NCBI GenBank assembly: GCA_021791615.1
Contig: JAJYWG010000339.1
Coordinates: 1-32,729, forward strand
Direction of reading: 5' to 3'
Length of the DNA stretch: 32,729 nt
Origin: Actinomycetes bacterium
GTDB taxonomy: Bacteria > Actinomycetota > Acidimicrobiia > Acidimicrobiales > RAAP-2
The notes beneath the pieces are model-generated. The model did no database searches, was not told the DNA's origin, and saw only the letters and a list, made by a program, of their open reading frames with translations. Position numbers and translations under genes: made by a program. Each line of letters starts with the position of its first letter. Within the stretch, counting starts at the first letter, position 1. This document shows, in pieces, positions 15,474 through 24,281 of the stretch.

Positions 15474-15567
15474 CGCTGGACCGTGGGAGGGCCACGACGC
15501 ACAGCTCTGGCCGAGCGTCGCAGTACTGGCCGACCCGGCTGAAATGGCCCGTTCGGCAAGGCGAGGT

Positions 15568-16134
15568 TCAGTCGGCCTCGGCGATCGTCACTGAGTGGAT
15601 AACCACGCGTTCGGTGGGCTTGCCCGAACGACTACCCAAAGCATCGATGGCCGCCACGACGTCCCCGCCCGACACGACACTCCCAAACAGGGAGTACTGC
15701 GGTGGCAACGCGGCGCCGTCGGGCCCGCTGATGACGAAGAACTGGCTCCCGTTGGTGTCCGGTCCGGCATTGGCCATCGCCAGCGAGCCAATCTGGTAGC
15801 GGCCCGCCTTTGGCAACTCGTCGGCAAACCGATACCCGGGTCCGCCACGTCCGGTCCCTTCGGGATCACCGCCCTGAAGCACGAATCCCGGAATAATCCG
15901 GTGGAACACCACATCGTCGTAGTAATGGTAGCGGGCCAGGAAGACGAAGTTGTTCACGGTACGAGGTGCAGCGAGCGCATCGAGTGCGATCACCATCGTT
16001 CCCTTCGAGGTCGTCATGGTGGCGGTGTAGCGCTTCGCCGTGTCGATGATCATCGGCGGCTCCGCGTCGAATTTCTGTCGCTTTGGGCTCGACCCGTCGG
16101 CCGCGGGAACCTCAACTTGTCCGGATGAGCTCAC
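15568..16134 (-). CDS. Peptidyl-prolyl cis-trans isomerase, cyclophilin type (cytoplasmic)
   Basis: A 188-residue cyclophilin without signal peptide. The core runs from about residue 35: GTMVIALDALAAPRTVNNFV, active-site FHRIIPGFVLQGGDP (Arg and Phe), GSLAMANAGPDTNGSQFFV, and YSLFGSVVSGGDVV. It catalyses proline isomerisation in protein folding. GTG 16134 has a good Shine-Dalgarno (AGAGGAGA). It starts 17 bp after the stop of the membrane-anchored cyclophilin gene, in one operon. A tandem cytoplasmic and exported pair suggests paralogues from duplication. Confidence 0.94.
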   Translation of the reverse strand: MSSSGQVEVPAADGSSPKRQKFDAEPPMIIDTAKRYTATMTTSKGTMVIALDALAAPRTVNNFVFLARYHYYDDVVFHRIIPGFVLQGGDPEGTGRGGPGYRFADELPKAGRYQIGSLAMANAGPDTNGSQFFVISGPDGAALPPQYSLFGSVVSGGDVVAAIDALGSRSGKPTERVVIHSVTIAEAD

Positions 16135-16151
16135 GATGTCTCCTCTGCTAT

Positions 16152-17066
16152 TTACGATGCTGCCACTGTGACCGAGAGCATGCGCTGGATCACGTGGGGG
16201 GGCGTGCCGTTATCGGACGAGTTGCCCTCGGCATTGATCTTTTCGACGACTGTCATGCCTGAGATGACTTTGCCGAACAGCGAGTAGCCACCCCTCGAGA
16301 GATCCTGGTCGAGCGTGGACGCGCCGCCTGTGGCCACGATGAAGAATTGACTGCCGTTGGTGTTCGGTCCCGAATTGGCCATGGCCACGTCACCAGTGGC
16401 ATAGGCCTTGGGGATGTTCTCGTTGGCGAACTGGTAGCCGGGTCCCCCGGTGCCCGTCCCGGTGGGGTCGCCGGTCTGGTCCATGAACCCGGGAATGACT
16501 CGGTGAAAGATGACGCAATGGAAGTAGTTCTGCTTGGCCAAGAACACGAAGCTGTTCACCGTCACCGGCGCCTGCTTGGCGAACAGTGTGATGACGAACG
16601 TCCCGACCGTCGTCTTGATCGTCGCCTTGTACTTCTTGGACGTATTGATCGTCATCGCAGGCGGGGAGCTCCACTGGAGCGTGTTCACGCGGGTGGCGGG
16701 TGTCGCCGGGCAACCGGCGGCGACAGCAGTGGCGTTCGCCTTCGCCTGCTCTGAGGCATAGGTGGCGGCGTTCGGTGTCGCCGAAGTCGTCGTGGTGCTT
16801 GCGGGCACGGAGGTGGTGGTCGAAGTGGTCGGGCTCGACGTGCTGGTGGTAGGCCGGACCGTCGTCGAGGTGGAGCTCTTGTCGCTGGTCTTCTGGGAAG
16901 GCGACGTCCCCCTGGAGAAATAGAGGAAGGAGCCGACCACGACGGCCGCAACTACCACCACGATCACCGAATTGCGCAGAAGGGCCCGCCGGCGCGCCGC
17001 CTTGGCCTGGGCATGACGCTTGGCCTCCCGGGCCGCCCTCTGTCTGGCTCGCTTCTCGCTCGGCAC
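16152..17066 (-). CDS. Membrane-anchored cyclophilin (peptidyl-prolyl isomerase)
   Basis: A 304-residue protein. The N-terminus is strongly basic (about 1-30, Arg/Lys/Ala-rich), then one membrane segment (about 32-50, [18 protein letters not shown]), a Ser/Thr-rich linker (about 54-105) and a cyclophilin domain with [15 protein letters not shown] and [20 protein letters not shown]. The isomerase domain should lie outside the membrane, where it would help fold exported proteins. A pair of Cys residues (GCPATPATR and FHCVIFHRV) could form a disulfide. GTG 17066 is preceded by TAGGGT at 8 nt. It is divergent from lysC across an 18-bp repeat array. Confidence 0.93.
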   Translation of the reverse strand: MPSEKRARQRAAREAKRHAQAKAARRRALLRNSVIVVVVAAVVVGSFLYFSRGTSPSQKTSDKSSTSTTVRPTTSTSSPTTSTTTSVPASTTTTSATPNAATYASEQAKANATAVAAGCPATPATRVNTLQWSSPPAMTINTSKKYKATIKTTVGTFVITLFAKQAPVTVNSFVFLAKQNYFHCVIFHRVIPGFMDQTGDPTGTGTGGPGYQFANENIPKAYATGDVAMANSGPNTNGSQFFIVATGGASTLDQDLSRGGYSLFGKVISGMTVVEKINAEGNSSDNGTPPHVIQRMLSVTVAAS

Positions 17067-17074
17067 GGCCGCAT

Positions 17075-17080
17075 ACCCTA
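17075..17080 (-). promoter_or_regulatory. Putative leaderless -10 of the cyclophilin pair
   Basis: TAGGGT on the minus strand, 8 nt before GTG 17066. No Shine-Dalgarno is present. Confidence 0.45.
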
Positions 17081-17109
17081 CAACGGGACCGGGGTTCGCA
17101 CGACGACGC

Positions 17110-17213
17110 CCAGCACCGGCCCCCAGCCCAGCACCGGCCCCCAGCCCAGCACCGGCCCCCAGCCCAGCACCGGCCCCCAGCCCAGCACCGGCCCCCAGCC
17201 CAGCACCGGCCCC
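17110..17213. repeat. 18-bp tandem repeat, about 6 copies
   Basis: The unit AGCACCGGCCCCCAGCCC repeats with an exact 18-bp period, with units starting at 17112, 17130, 17148, 17166, 17184 and 17202. The last is shortened by one C. The array fills most of the space between the divergent promoters of the cyclophilin pair and lysC. The unit length is a multiple of 3, but no gene covers it. It is likely prone to copy-number change. Confidence 0.95.
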
Positions 17214-17221
17214 AGCTCATC

Positions 17222-17227
17222 TAACCT
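17222..17227 (+). promoter_or_regulatory. Putative -10 for lysC and its leader ORF
   Basis: TAACCT lies just after the 18-bp repeat array and exactly 6 nt before a GTG at 17234 that opens an 11-codon ORF, and 60 bp before the lysC start. A 6-bp-stem hairpin, CGGGTC-GCT-GACCCG (17259-17273), follows, covers the stop of the short ORF and ends 14 nt before lysC GTG 17288. Confidence 0.4.
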
Positions 17228-17233
17228 GTACCC

Positions 17234-17269
17234 GTGCCACCCTCCCCCTTGTTGCGTCCGGGTCGCTGA
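17234..17269 (+). CDS. Possible leaderless leader peptide upstream of lysC (11 residues)
   Basis: GTG 17234 to TGA 17267-17269 encodes MPPSPLLRPGR. It sits 6 nt after TAACCT, as in the other leaderless starts in this window. Its stop lies inside a GC-rich hairpin and the lysC GTG is 18 nt further on. It has one run of Leu-Leu but no Lys or Thr codons, so classical attenuation by lysine is not supported. Coupling or accidental occurrence are both possible. Confidence 0.3.
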   Translation: MPPSPLLRPGR

Positions 17270-17287
17270 CCCGCGCGCTCCGCATCA

Positions 17288-18499
17288 GTGGCACTCCTGG
17301 TCCAGAAATTCGGTGGCACTTCGGTCGGCGACGCTGACCGCATTCGGGCCGTGGCCGACCATGTGGCTCGTACCACCCGTGGAGGGGACCAGGTGGTGGT
17401 GGTGGTGAGTGCAATGGGCAGGTCCACCGACGACCTCATTCGTCTGGCCGGCGAAGTCAGCCGATCCCAGCCGCCGCGTGAGTGGGACATGCTCGTGAGC
17501 TCGGGCGAGCGGATCTCGATGGCACTGCTCTGCATGGCCCTTGCCGATCTCGGTGTCCGAGCGTCATCGTTCACCGGGAGCCAAGCGGGGATCATCACCG
17601 ACACCGACCACACCCGGGCGAAGATCGTCGAAGTACGGGCCGATCGCCTGCGCCAGGCACTTGACGAGGGTGTCGTTCCGGTCGTGGCCGGTTTCCAGGG
17701 GGTGTCCGTGGACCGGGACGTCACCACCCTGGGTCGGGGAGGCTCGGACACCACCGCGGTGGCTCTGGCCGCAGTCCTGCATGCCGACGCGTGTGAGATC
17801 TATACCGACGTCACCGGCGTGTTCAGCGCCGATCCGCGGGTGGTCCCCGGGGCACATCGCCTGGCACGAATCGACTTCGAAGAGATGCTGGAGATCGCGG
17901 CCACGGGCGGCCGAGTGCTCCAGCTCCGGTCGGTGGAGTTCGCCCGGAACCATCACGTTCCCCTGCATGTTCGAAGCAGTTTCACCTGGGAGCCGGGCAC
18001 CTGGGTCGTTGAGGAGGATGCCACCATGGAGCAAGCTGTCGTCACTGCGGTCACTCACGACACGAGCGAATCGAAAGTGACCGTGGCCGGAGTGCCGGAC
18101 CGTCCGGGGATCGCAGCCCGGTTGTTCCGTGCGTTGGCCGACCGGTCGGTGAACGTGGACATGATCGTCCAGAACACGTCACTCCACGGAACGACGGATA
18201 TTTCCTTCACCGTTCCTGGGGACGACCTCGAGACCGCGGTCGAGGTTGCCAGTTCCCTGCGAGACGAGCTTGGAGCCACCGACGTCAGCTCTGACGACGA
18301 CGTGGCCAGGGTCTCGCTCATCGGGGCCGGGATGAAGTCACACCCAGGAGTGACGGCGAGCATGTTCGAGACCCTGTCGAACGAGGGGATCAACATCGAC
18401 ATGATCTCCACCTCGACCATCCGAATTTCGTGCATCGTGCGCAAATCCGAGGTGGAACAGGCGGTCCGCACGCTTCACTCCGCCTTCGACCTGGGATAG
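17288..18499 (+). CDS. lysC: Aspartate kinase
   Basis: A 403-residue aspartokinase: phosphorylates aspartate, the first step to lysine, threonine, methionine and diaminopimelate. The kinase domain starts at [13 protein letters not shown] and includes [16 protein letters not shown] and [15 protein letters not shown]. Two ACT domains follow from about residue 260 ([37 protein letters not shown]), as in the feedback-regulated alpha2-beta2 enzymes of actinobacteria. The GTG 17288 start has no Shine-Dalgarno. An internal ATG at 18026 has a strong one and probably produces the beta subunit. asd follows 30 bp downstream. Confidence 0.96.
   Translation: MALLVQKFGGTSVGDADRIRAVADHVARTTRGGDQVVVVVSAMGRSTDDLIRLAGEVSRSQPPREWDMLVSSGERISMALLCMALADLGVRASSFTGSQAGIITDTDHTRAKIVEVRADRLRQALDEGVVPVVAGFQGVSVDRDVTTLGRGGSDTTAVALAAVLHADACEIYTDVTGVFSADPRVVPGAHRLARIDFEEMLEIAATGGRVLQLRSVEFARNHHVPLHVRSSFTWEPGTWVVEEDATMEQAVVTAVTHDTSESKVTVAGVPDRPGIAARLFRALADRSVNVDMIVQNTSLHGTTDISFTVPGDDLETAVEVASSLRDELGATDVSSDDDVARVSLIGAGMKSHPGVTASMFETLSNEGINIDMISTSTIRISCIVRKSEVEQAVRTLHSAFDLG
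18026..18499 (+). CDS. lysC: Internal in-frame start for the aspartate kinase beta (regulatory) subunit
   Basis: ATG 18026 is in frame with lysC and preceded by GAGGAGG (18011-18017) at 8 nt, a far better Shine-Dalgarno than that of the full-length start. The product would be 157 residues, containing both ACT domains. Corynebacterium and Bacillus aspartokinase II make such a beta subunit from an internal start. By analogy this gene likely encodes both chains. Confidence 0.7.
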   Translation: MEQAVVTAVTHDTSESKVTVAGVPDRPGIAARLFRALADRSVNVDMIVQNTSLHGTTDISFTVPGDDLETAVEVASSLRDELGATDVSSDDDVARVSLIGAGMKSHPGVTASMFETLSNEGINIDMISTSTIRISCIVRKSEVEQAVRTLHSAFDLG

Positions 18500-19546
<1,047 letters not shown>

Positions 19547-19552
19547 CTCACA

Positions 19553-19711
19553 GCGCCCGCCGAACCGCGAGTCCCCGCTGCCCGCCAAGTTGCGCCCCAA
19601 CTCACGCCGCGATGGCCAAGCCCGCCGAACCGCTCGCGCCCGCCGAACCGCGAGTCCCCGCTGCCCGCCAAGTTGCGCCCCAACTCACGCCGCGATGGCC
19701 AAGCCCGCCGA
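19553..19711. repeat. 83-bp period direct repeat x2 between asd and the HNH gene
   Basis: Positions 19553-19628 and 19636-19711 are identical over 76 bp by eye, with a period of 83 bp. Each copy holds a small inverted repeat AGTTG-CGCCC-CAACT, which could fold as a 5-bp stem. The repeat fills the convergent gap after asd (stop 19546) and before the HNH stop (19739). No T-run follows, so it is not a classical terminator. Confidence 0.92.
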
Positions 19712-19738
19712 TCCGCGCTCGAACTCCGCCAATCGCAC

Positions 19739-21184
19739 CTACCCGGAGGAGCTGGTCGAACCGGGATCACGTGCTTTCACCGGTCCACCGGGCCGTCTCC
19801 GAGTCGGCCTGGTCCGAGGGCGCGTCGGGCTGGCCCGGGGACTCTCCGGGGGTACCCATTTCCAGTGCCCCGGTCCTCCGGCCAGACGCCAGCCTGTGTA
19901 GGTCTTCATTGCGTGATGCCGCCCGCACAACCGAGCAAGGTTGTCGAGGCAAGTCGGACCGTCCATGGAATAGTCACGCTGCCAGTGATCGATCTCGAGG
20001 TGGCGTGCCACCCCACATCCCGGTACGACGCACGTCGGGTCTCGTTCTGAGAGGGCCACTCGAAGTGGAGTCGGGATCGTCCGCTTCGTCCCGGTGACGC
20101 ACCGCACGTCCACCCCGTCGGTGACCAGGATGTTGAAGAAGGCATCTCCCAAGATCTGGCGCGCTGTGGCCACCGGGACGGCACCGATGCCCGGGATCTC
20201 GCAGATCTCGGAACCCTCGACCCAACCTCGACGCAAAGCCCCGGCATCGACCCGCACCACGACGTGGGCATTTGGCCCACTCTTCCCGAGTCCGGGGCCT
20301 CGATCACATGACGGGCCTCCCGAGGAACCTTGCCCACCTCCCGACGGCGCCCCACGGCTCTTTCCAGGTGTGCGATGGCGGCTCGGATCGTGGCCACCCA
20401 CGAGCTCCACCAGTGCGTCGGCCCGGCAGTGCTCGTGTGATGCGGGGTTGTCGGACCCCATGGACTCGGTGAAAAGAACCTCAGTCATCTGATCGAGACG
20501 AGAGACCAGGCGAGCTCCGGCCTGCTTGGTGAGCAGGGCCTCGATTCGCAGTCCTCCGTCTCGTGGGGAGAAGGTCCGACAGTAGCGATTGGTGTGAACA
20601 CGAGCCTCTTCTCGTTCCAGGTCCTCCTCGCTACGGGCTTTCCGGATAACCCGCGCGGCCATAGCTGCGACGGTTGCGAACGACTCGGAATCGGCCGCGT
20701 GGAGGAGGTCTTCGGTGGCCGATGGGTCCAAGGCTGCAGCCTCGCCGATCACCTTGGCCTGCGCCCCCGAGAGATCGCCGTTGCAAAATGCCCGCTGGAC
20801 CTCGGGTACCTGGCACGCCAGCTCGGCGGTGGCCAACATGCCGAGAGCGTGCCCCCTGGACTCGCCACTCACGTCAGCCAACCAACCTGCCGCATCGCGA
20901 TGACCGCTGGCTCCATAGGCTCCGCTCTCCGCTACCTTTCGGGCGTAGAGGGCCTTCCCAGCAGCGGCGGAGCGCTCGACCTGGGCAAACAGCTCCGCCA
21001 TGATGGCGGCGTCGGGACCCGAGACGAGATCGGGTGGCGCGCTGGCCAGTGCCGACGAGAGGTTGGAGATTGATCGCCGCACCAACTCGGAGGCTCGGAT
21101 CTGCGATGTTGGACGGGTCGCAGTCCGAACTTCGACGCCCGAAGTACTCCGCATCTCGCCGCATCCCGGGCTCCTCGTGGACAT
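19739..21184 (-). CDS. DUF222/HNH endonuclease-domain protein (13E12-like family)
   Basis: A 481-residue protein of the abundant actinobacterial DUF222-HNH family. The N-terminal helical DUF222 part covers about residues 30-270 (VERSAAAGKALYARKVAES; HRDAAGWLADVSGES). A low-complexity Gly/Ser/Pro insert at about 285-320 follows, then the C-terminal HNH region with CVVPGCGVARHLEIDHWQ, CLDNLARLCGRHHAMKTY (Cys pair, EIDH, N, HH). Function is not established. Members are often multi-copy and repeat-associated. ATG 21184 has a good Shine-Dalgarno (GGAGG). The frame continues upstream as Gly/Arg-rich sequence that is probably not translated. Confidence 0.88.
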   Translation of the reverse strand: MSTRSPGCGEMRSTSGVEVRTATRPTSQIRASELVRRSISNLSSALASAPPDLVSGPDAAIMAELFAQVERSAAAGKALYARKVAESGAYGASGHRDAAGWLADVSGESRGHALGMLATAELACQVPEVQRAFCNGDLSGAQAKVIGEAAALDPSATEDLLHAADSESFATVAAMAARVIRKARSEEDLEREEARVHTNRYCRTFSPRDGGLRIEALLTKQAGARLVSRLDQMTEVLFTESMGSDNPASHEHCRADALVELVGGHDPSRHRTPGKSRGAPSGGGQGSSGGPSCDRGPGLGKSGPNAHVVVRVDAGALRRGWVEGSEICEIPGIGAVPVATARQILGDAFFNILVTDGVDVRCVTGTKRTIPTPLRVALSERDPTCVVPGCGVARHLEIDHWQRDYSMDGPTCLDNLARLCGRHHAMKTYTGWRLAGGPGHWKWVPPESPRASPTRPRTRPTRRRPGGPVKARDPGSTSSSG

Positions 21185-21331
21185 GCCTCCACGATCCCAC
21201 AGGGGTGTATCACTCGACCCCCGAGCTCCCAGCCGACCCACACCCGCCCGCCCGACACCGCCCCCGACCCGCCCCACGCCCGACCCACATCCGTCCGAGC
21301 CCCCCCGACCCGCATCCACCCGCCCGAGCGC

Positions 21332-22132
21332 TCAGTCCGCCCCCGATGTCCCAGGCTCGGGTCCACCGGCCACCAGCGCGGCCATCCGGCGGGCAAGGTT
21401 GACCGCGTGGTCCCCAAAGCGCTCATAAAAACGCGCCACCATCGCCAACTCGATGGCCACGGGCAGCGGCATCGTCCCGGCCACGAGCTCCGCGGTCAGC
21501 GTGACGTGCAAGTCGTCCAGCTCGTCGTCCAGATCGTCGATGTACCTCGCGCCCCCAGCCGATCGCTCCGACACCACGTCGGCCGTGCTCGCCCAGATCG
21601 TGGTCGCGACTTCGCCCATGCGCTCGACCAGTCCCCGGCTGCGGGCAGACATCTCGGAGCCGAGCCCCCGGGCCGCTCGGCGGGCGATGTGCTCGGCCAG
21701 GTCGCCGTTGCGGTCGAGGTCGGGGAGCATCCTGAGGATGGCGACCAGCTCACGGCGCTCGTCGGCGGTCGTGTCGCCTGCGACGAGCCGGTCCTGGGCC
21801 AGATGCCCGATCTGGGCGATCAGCGCGTCGACCACCTCGTCCTGCTCGACCATGCGTTTGGCCGCCTCCCGGTCGCCGGCCAGCAGGGCGTGGGTCGCCC
21901 CGGCGATCCCTTCGCCCACCAGCGCGAAGACCTGCACGAACAAGCGATCGATGTCCGAGAGCGTGCGCGGCGGTGTGCCCGTCACGCTGTCGAGGCCCGT
22001 CGGGGTGCCGGGAAGGACCGAGTCGGCTCCCCCGGGCTCGGTCGCGGCGGCAACCGGGGGTGCGGCTTCCCCCGGATCGCCTCTCTCGCCGAGGTTCCGG
22101 CGGTGACCGCTGCTTGCGGCTCGGAAGGGCAC
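21332..22132 (-). CDS. PhoU-like protein
   Basis: A 266-residue protein whose residues about 55-260 form PhoU-type three-helix bundles: LFVQVFALVGEGIAGATHAL with alternating hydrophobics, the metal-site-like VVDALIAQIGHLAQD, and the family motif AMVARFYERFGDHAVNLARR at the end. PhoU proteins restrain phosphate uptake and signalling with the Pst transporter and PhoR, but no pst or pho genes are in this window. Residues 1-50 are a disordered Pro/Gly-rich extension. GTG 22132 is preceded by TACGGT at 6 nt. It is divergent from the SDR-rmuC pair. Confidence 0.85.
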   Translation of the reverse strand: MPFRAASSGHRRNLGERGDPGEAAPPVAAATEPGGADSVLPGTPTGLDSVTGTPPRTLSDIDRLFVQVFALVGEGIAGATHALLAGDREAAKRMVEQDEVVDALIAQIGHLAQDRLVAGDTTADERRELVAILRMLPDLDRNGDLAEHIARRAARGLGSEMSARSRGLVERMGEVATTIWASTADVVSERSAGGARYIDDLDDELDDLHVTLTAELVAGTMPLPVAIELAMVARFYERFGDHAVNLARRMAALVAGGPEPGTSGAD

Positions 22133-22138
22133 CTCATC

Positions 22139-22144
22139 ACCGTA
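22139..22144 (-). promoter_or_regulatory. Putative leaderless -10 of the phoU-like gene
   Basis: TACGGT on the minus strand, 6 nt before GTG 22132. Confidence 0.4.
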
Positions 22145-22175
22145 CCGGGTCGGTCGCCTGCGAACACCCGGCCGG

Positions 22176-22181
22176 TACGCT
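22176..22181 (+). promoter_or_regulatory. Putative -10 of the SDR-rmuC unit
   Basis: TACGCT on the plus strand, about 50 nt before ATG 22233, which has its own Shine-Dalgarno. It lies back to back with the phoU-like promoter, 31 bp away. Confidence 0.3.
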
Positions 22182-22232
22182 GGACTGAGCTCCGCGCCGG
22201 CTCATGAGCGCGGCGCCAGGGAGGAGACGAGG

Positions 22233-23039
22233 ATGTCCGGACACCGAGCACGCTTGGGCCCTGGTGCGGTGGCGGTCGTCACCGGCGCGGCCGGTGGCCT
22301 GGGCCAGGCGCTCAGCCGGGCGCTCGAAGGCCATGGAGTCAAGGTGGTCCGGACCGATGTCCGAGGCGCTCCCGGTGTGGACCGCGTGCTGGACGTCACC
22401 GACCCCGCAGCACTGCGCGAGCTTGCTGCCGAGCTCGTGCCCCAGGTGTGGGTCAACAACGCCGGGATCCTGGGTGCCGCAGACGCGCTCGGCCAGTCTG
22501 ACGAGGAGATCCGTCGCGTGGTCGAGGTGAACCTCTTGGGCGTCGTCCATGGATCGAGGGCGGCAGCCGGGGTGATGGTGGATCGCGGGGGCGGGGTGAT
22601 ACTGAACATCGGCTCGCTCGCCGCATGGAACCCGACGCCGGGTCTCGCGATCTACTCCGCGACCAAGCACGCCGTGCGGGCCTACAGCGGTGCGCTGGCT
22701 GCGGAGCTCGCGGGTACGGGGGTCAGGGTCCAGTGCCTGTGCCCCGACGGCATTTGGACTCCGATGCTGCAGTCAGCGGTGGGCCTCGACAGCGCGGCGA
22801 TGCCCTTCTCCGGTCGGCGCCTGCTGGAGCCGGGCGAGGTGGCCGACGAGGCCATGCGCCTGCTCGCCGGTCGCCGGCTCGTCCGCTCTCTTCCACCAGG
22901 GCGAGCGGTGCTGGCCAAGCTGTCCGGGCTGTGGCCGGCGCTCGGCGTGGCCTCCCGCAATGCGACCGAGCGCCAGGGACGCCGCCACCAAGCGCGTTAC
23001 CGGGAGCGCCTCGATGCCGAGGAGCGCGCTGGTCGATGA
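22233..23039 (+). CDS. Short-chain dehydrogenase/reductase
   Basis: A 268-residue SDR with cofactor motif TGAAGGLG, WVNNAGI, catalytic Ser in LNIGSLAAW and YSATK, then CPDGIWTPML in place of the usual CPGxIxT. The acidic residue after beta-2 (VVRTDVRG) suggests NAD. The C-terminal tail (about 230-268) is Arg-rich and basic. Substrate unknown. Shine-Dalgarno GGAGGAGACGAGG precedes ATG 22233. Its stop overlaps the rmuC start (ATGA). Confidence 0.9.
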   Translation: MSGHRARLGPGAVAVVTGAAGGLGQALSRALEGHGVKVVRTDVRGAPGVDRVLDVTDPAALRELAAELVPQVWVNNAGILGAADALGQSDEEIRRVVEVNLLGVVHGSRAAAGVMVDRGGGVILNIGSLAAWNPTPGLAIYSATKHAVRAYSGALAAELAGTGVRVQCLCPDGIWTPMLQSAVGLDSAAMPFSGRRLLEPGEVADEAMRLLAGRRLVRSLPPGRAVLAKLSGLWPALGVASRNATERQGRRHQARYRERLDAEERAGR

Positions 23040-24274
23040 CGGTCGGGCTGGTCCTGGGGCTCGCCGTCGGGGCGCTCATCGGATTGGTGGTGGGGCTCGC
23101 CCTGGGAGCGCGGCGCCCCGGTGGGCTCGCCGAGGAGGACCGGGCGGCCGAGGCGAGACTGGCAGCGACGTTCGCCGAACTGTCGGGCCGGGCTCTCCAG
23201 CAGAACGCCGAGCAGTTTCTCACCGTGGCCCAGCAGCGCTTCCAGCAGGTCCAAGAGTCGGCCCAGGGCGACCTCGCCCACCGCCAGGAGAGCATCGCGC
23301 GCCTTCTCGAACCGCTGCGCGAGCTCCTCGAGCGGTACGAGGGCGAGCTCCGACAGCTCGAGCTCGACCGGCGTGGTGCGTACGAGGGCCTGACGGTCAC
23401 CGTGGGTGCGTTGCGCGACTCCCAGCAGCAGCTCGAACGGGAGACGCGGAACTTGGTGACGGCGCTCCGCTCGCCCCAGACTCGCGGTCGCTGGGGCGAA
23501 GTGCAGCTCCGACGGGTGGTGGAGCTTGCCGGGATGGTCGCCCACTGCGATTTCGAGGAGCAGGTCTCGGCGGCGGCGGCGAACGGGTCGGTCCTGCGCC
23601 CGGACATGGTGGTCCGCCTGCCAGGGGGCGGTCGGATGGTGGTGGACTCCAAGGTCCCGCTCGAGGCGTACCTGCGTGCCATCGACGCCGAGGACGATGC
23701 CGGCCGCGAAGCCGAAATGAAAGAGCATGCCCACCAGTTGCGCAGGCACGTGGACCAGATGGCCAAGAAGGAGTACTGGCGCTCGGTCGACGGTTCGGCG
23801 GAGCAGATGGTGGTGTTCGTCCCCGATGCGCTCCTGGCCGCGGCGTTCGAGCACGACCCGGGGCTCCAGGAGCACGCCATGGCCAACGGGGTCCTCCTGG
23901 CCACGCCGACGACGCTCATCGCGCTGCTGCGGACCGTGGCCTACGGATGGCGGCAGGACACGTTCGCCACCGAGGCCCGCGAGGTCCAGCGCCTCGGCCG
24001 CGAGCTCTACGAGCGGCTGGGGACCATGGGGTCGCACTTGGCCAAGGTCCAGCGCAGCTTGCACGCAACGGTCGAGGCGTTCAACCAGGCGGTCGGCTCC
24101 TTCGAGTCGCGCGTGCTGGTCACGGCGCGCAAGTTTCCCGAGATGGGGGCGGCGCCGGGTGCCGGGGAGCTGCCCCTGCTCGAGCCGGTCGAGGAGCGGC
24201 CGCGCGCCCCCCAGTCCCAGGTGACCGACGGGCCCGCGGACGCTGCGGAGCCGCCGGCTTGGCGAGGCGGGTGA
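23036..24274 (+). CDS. rmuC: DNA recombination protein RmuC
   Basis: A 412-residue RmuC-family protein. N-terminal membrane segment (about 3-24, LVLGLAVGALIGLVVGLALG), long coiled coil (about 35-140, rich in Gln/Glu/Leu), then the RmuC domain with RGRWGEVQLRRVVELAGM, LRPDMVVRLPGGGRMVVDSK (D/E-x-K-like DSK), EYWRSV, MVVFVPDALLAAA and TLIALLRTVAYGW. RmuC limits DNA inversions and is thought to be nuclease-like and to act near recombination intermediates. Start ATG 23036 is coupled to the SDR gene by ATGA. A disordered Pro-rich tail follows residue 370. It is convergent with the lipase gene (7-bp gap). Confidence 0.93.
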   Translation: MTVGLVLGLAVGALIGLVVGLALGARRPGGLAEEDRAAEARLAATFAELSGRALQQNAEQFLTVAQQRFQQVQESAQGDLAHRQESIARLLEPLRELLERYEGELRQLELDRRGAYEGLTVTVGALRDSQQQLERETRNLVTALRSPQTRGRWGEVQLRRVVELAGMVAHCDFEEQVSAAAANGSVLRPDMVVRLPGGGRMVVDSKVPLEAYLRAIDAEDDAGREAEMKEHAHQLRRHVDQMAKKEYWRSVDGSAEQMVVFVPDALLAAAFEHDPGLQEHAMANGVLLATPTTLIALLRTVAYGWRQDTFATEAREVQRLGRELYERLGTMGSHLAKVQRSLHATVEAFNQAVGSFESRVLVTARKFPEMGAAPGAGELPLLEPVEERPRAPQSQVTDGPADAAEPPAWRGG

Positions 24275-24281
24275 TCCGGGC

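Noticed and set aside
17110..17213. The 18-bp array as a CRISPR
   Set aside because: Units are contiguous with no spacers, and there are no cas genes in the window.
17228..17287. Lysine riboswitch before lysC
   Set aside because: The leader is only about 60 nt, with one small hairpin. A lysine riboswitch needs a much longer, multi-helix structure.
21185..21331. N-terminal extension of the DUF222/HNH protein to 21319
   Set aside because: The added residues are Gly/Arg low complexity, and ATG 21184 has a GGAGG Shine-Dalgarno.
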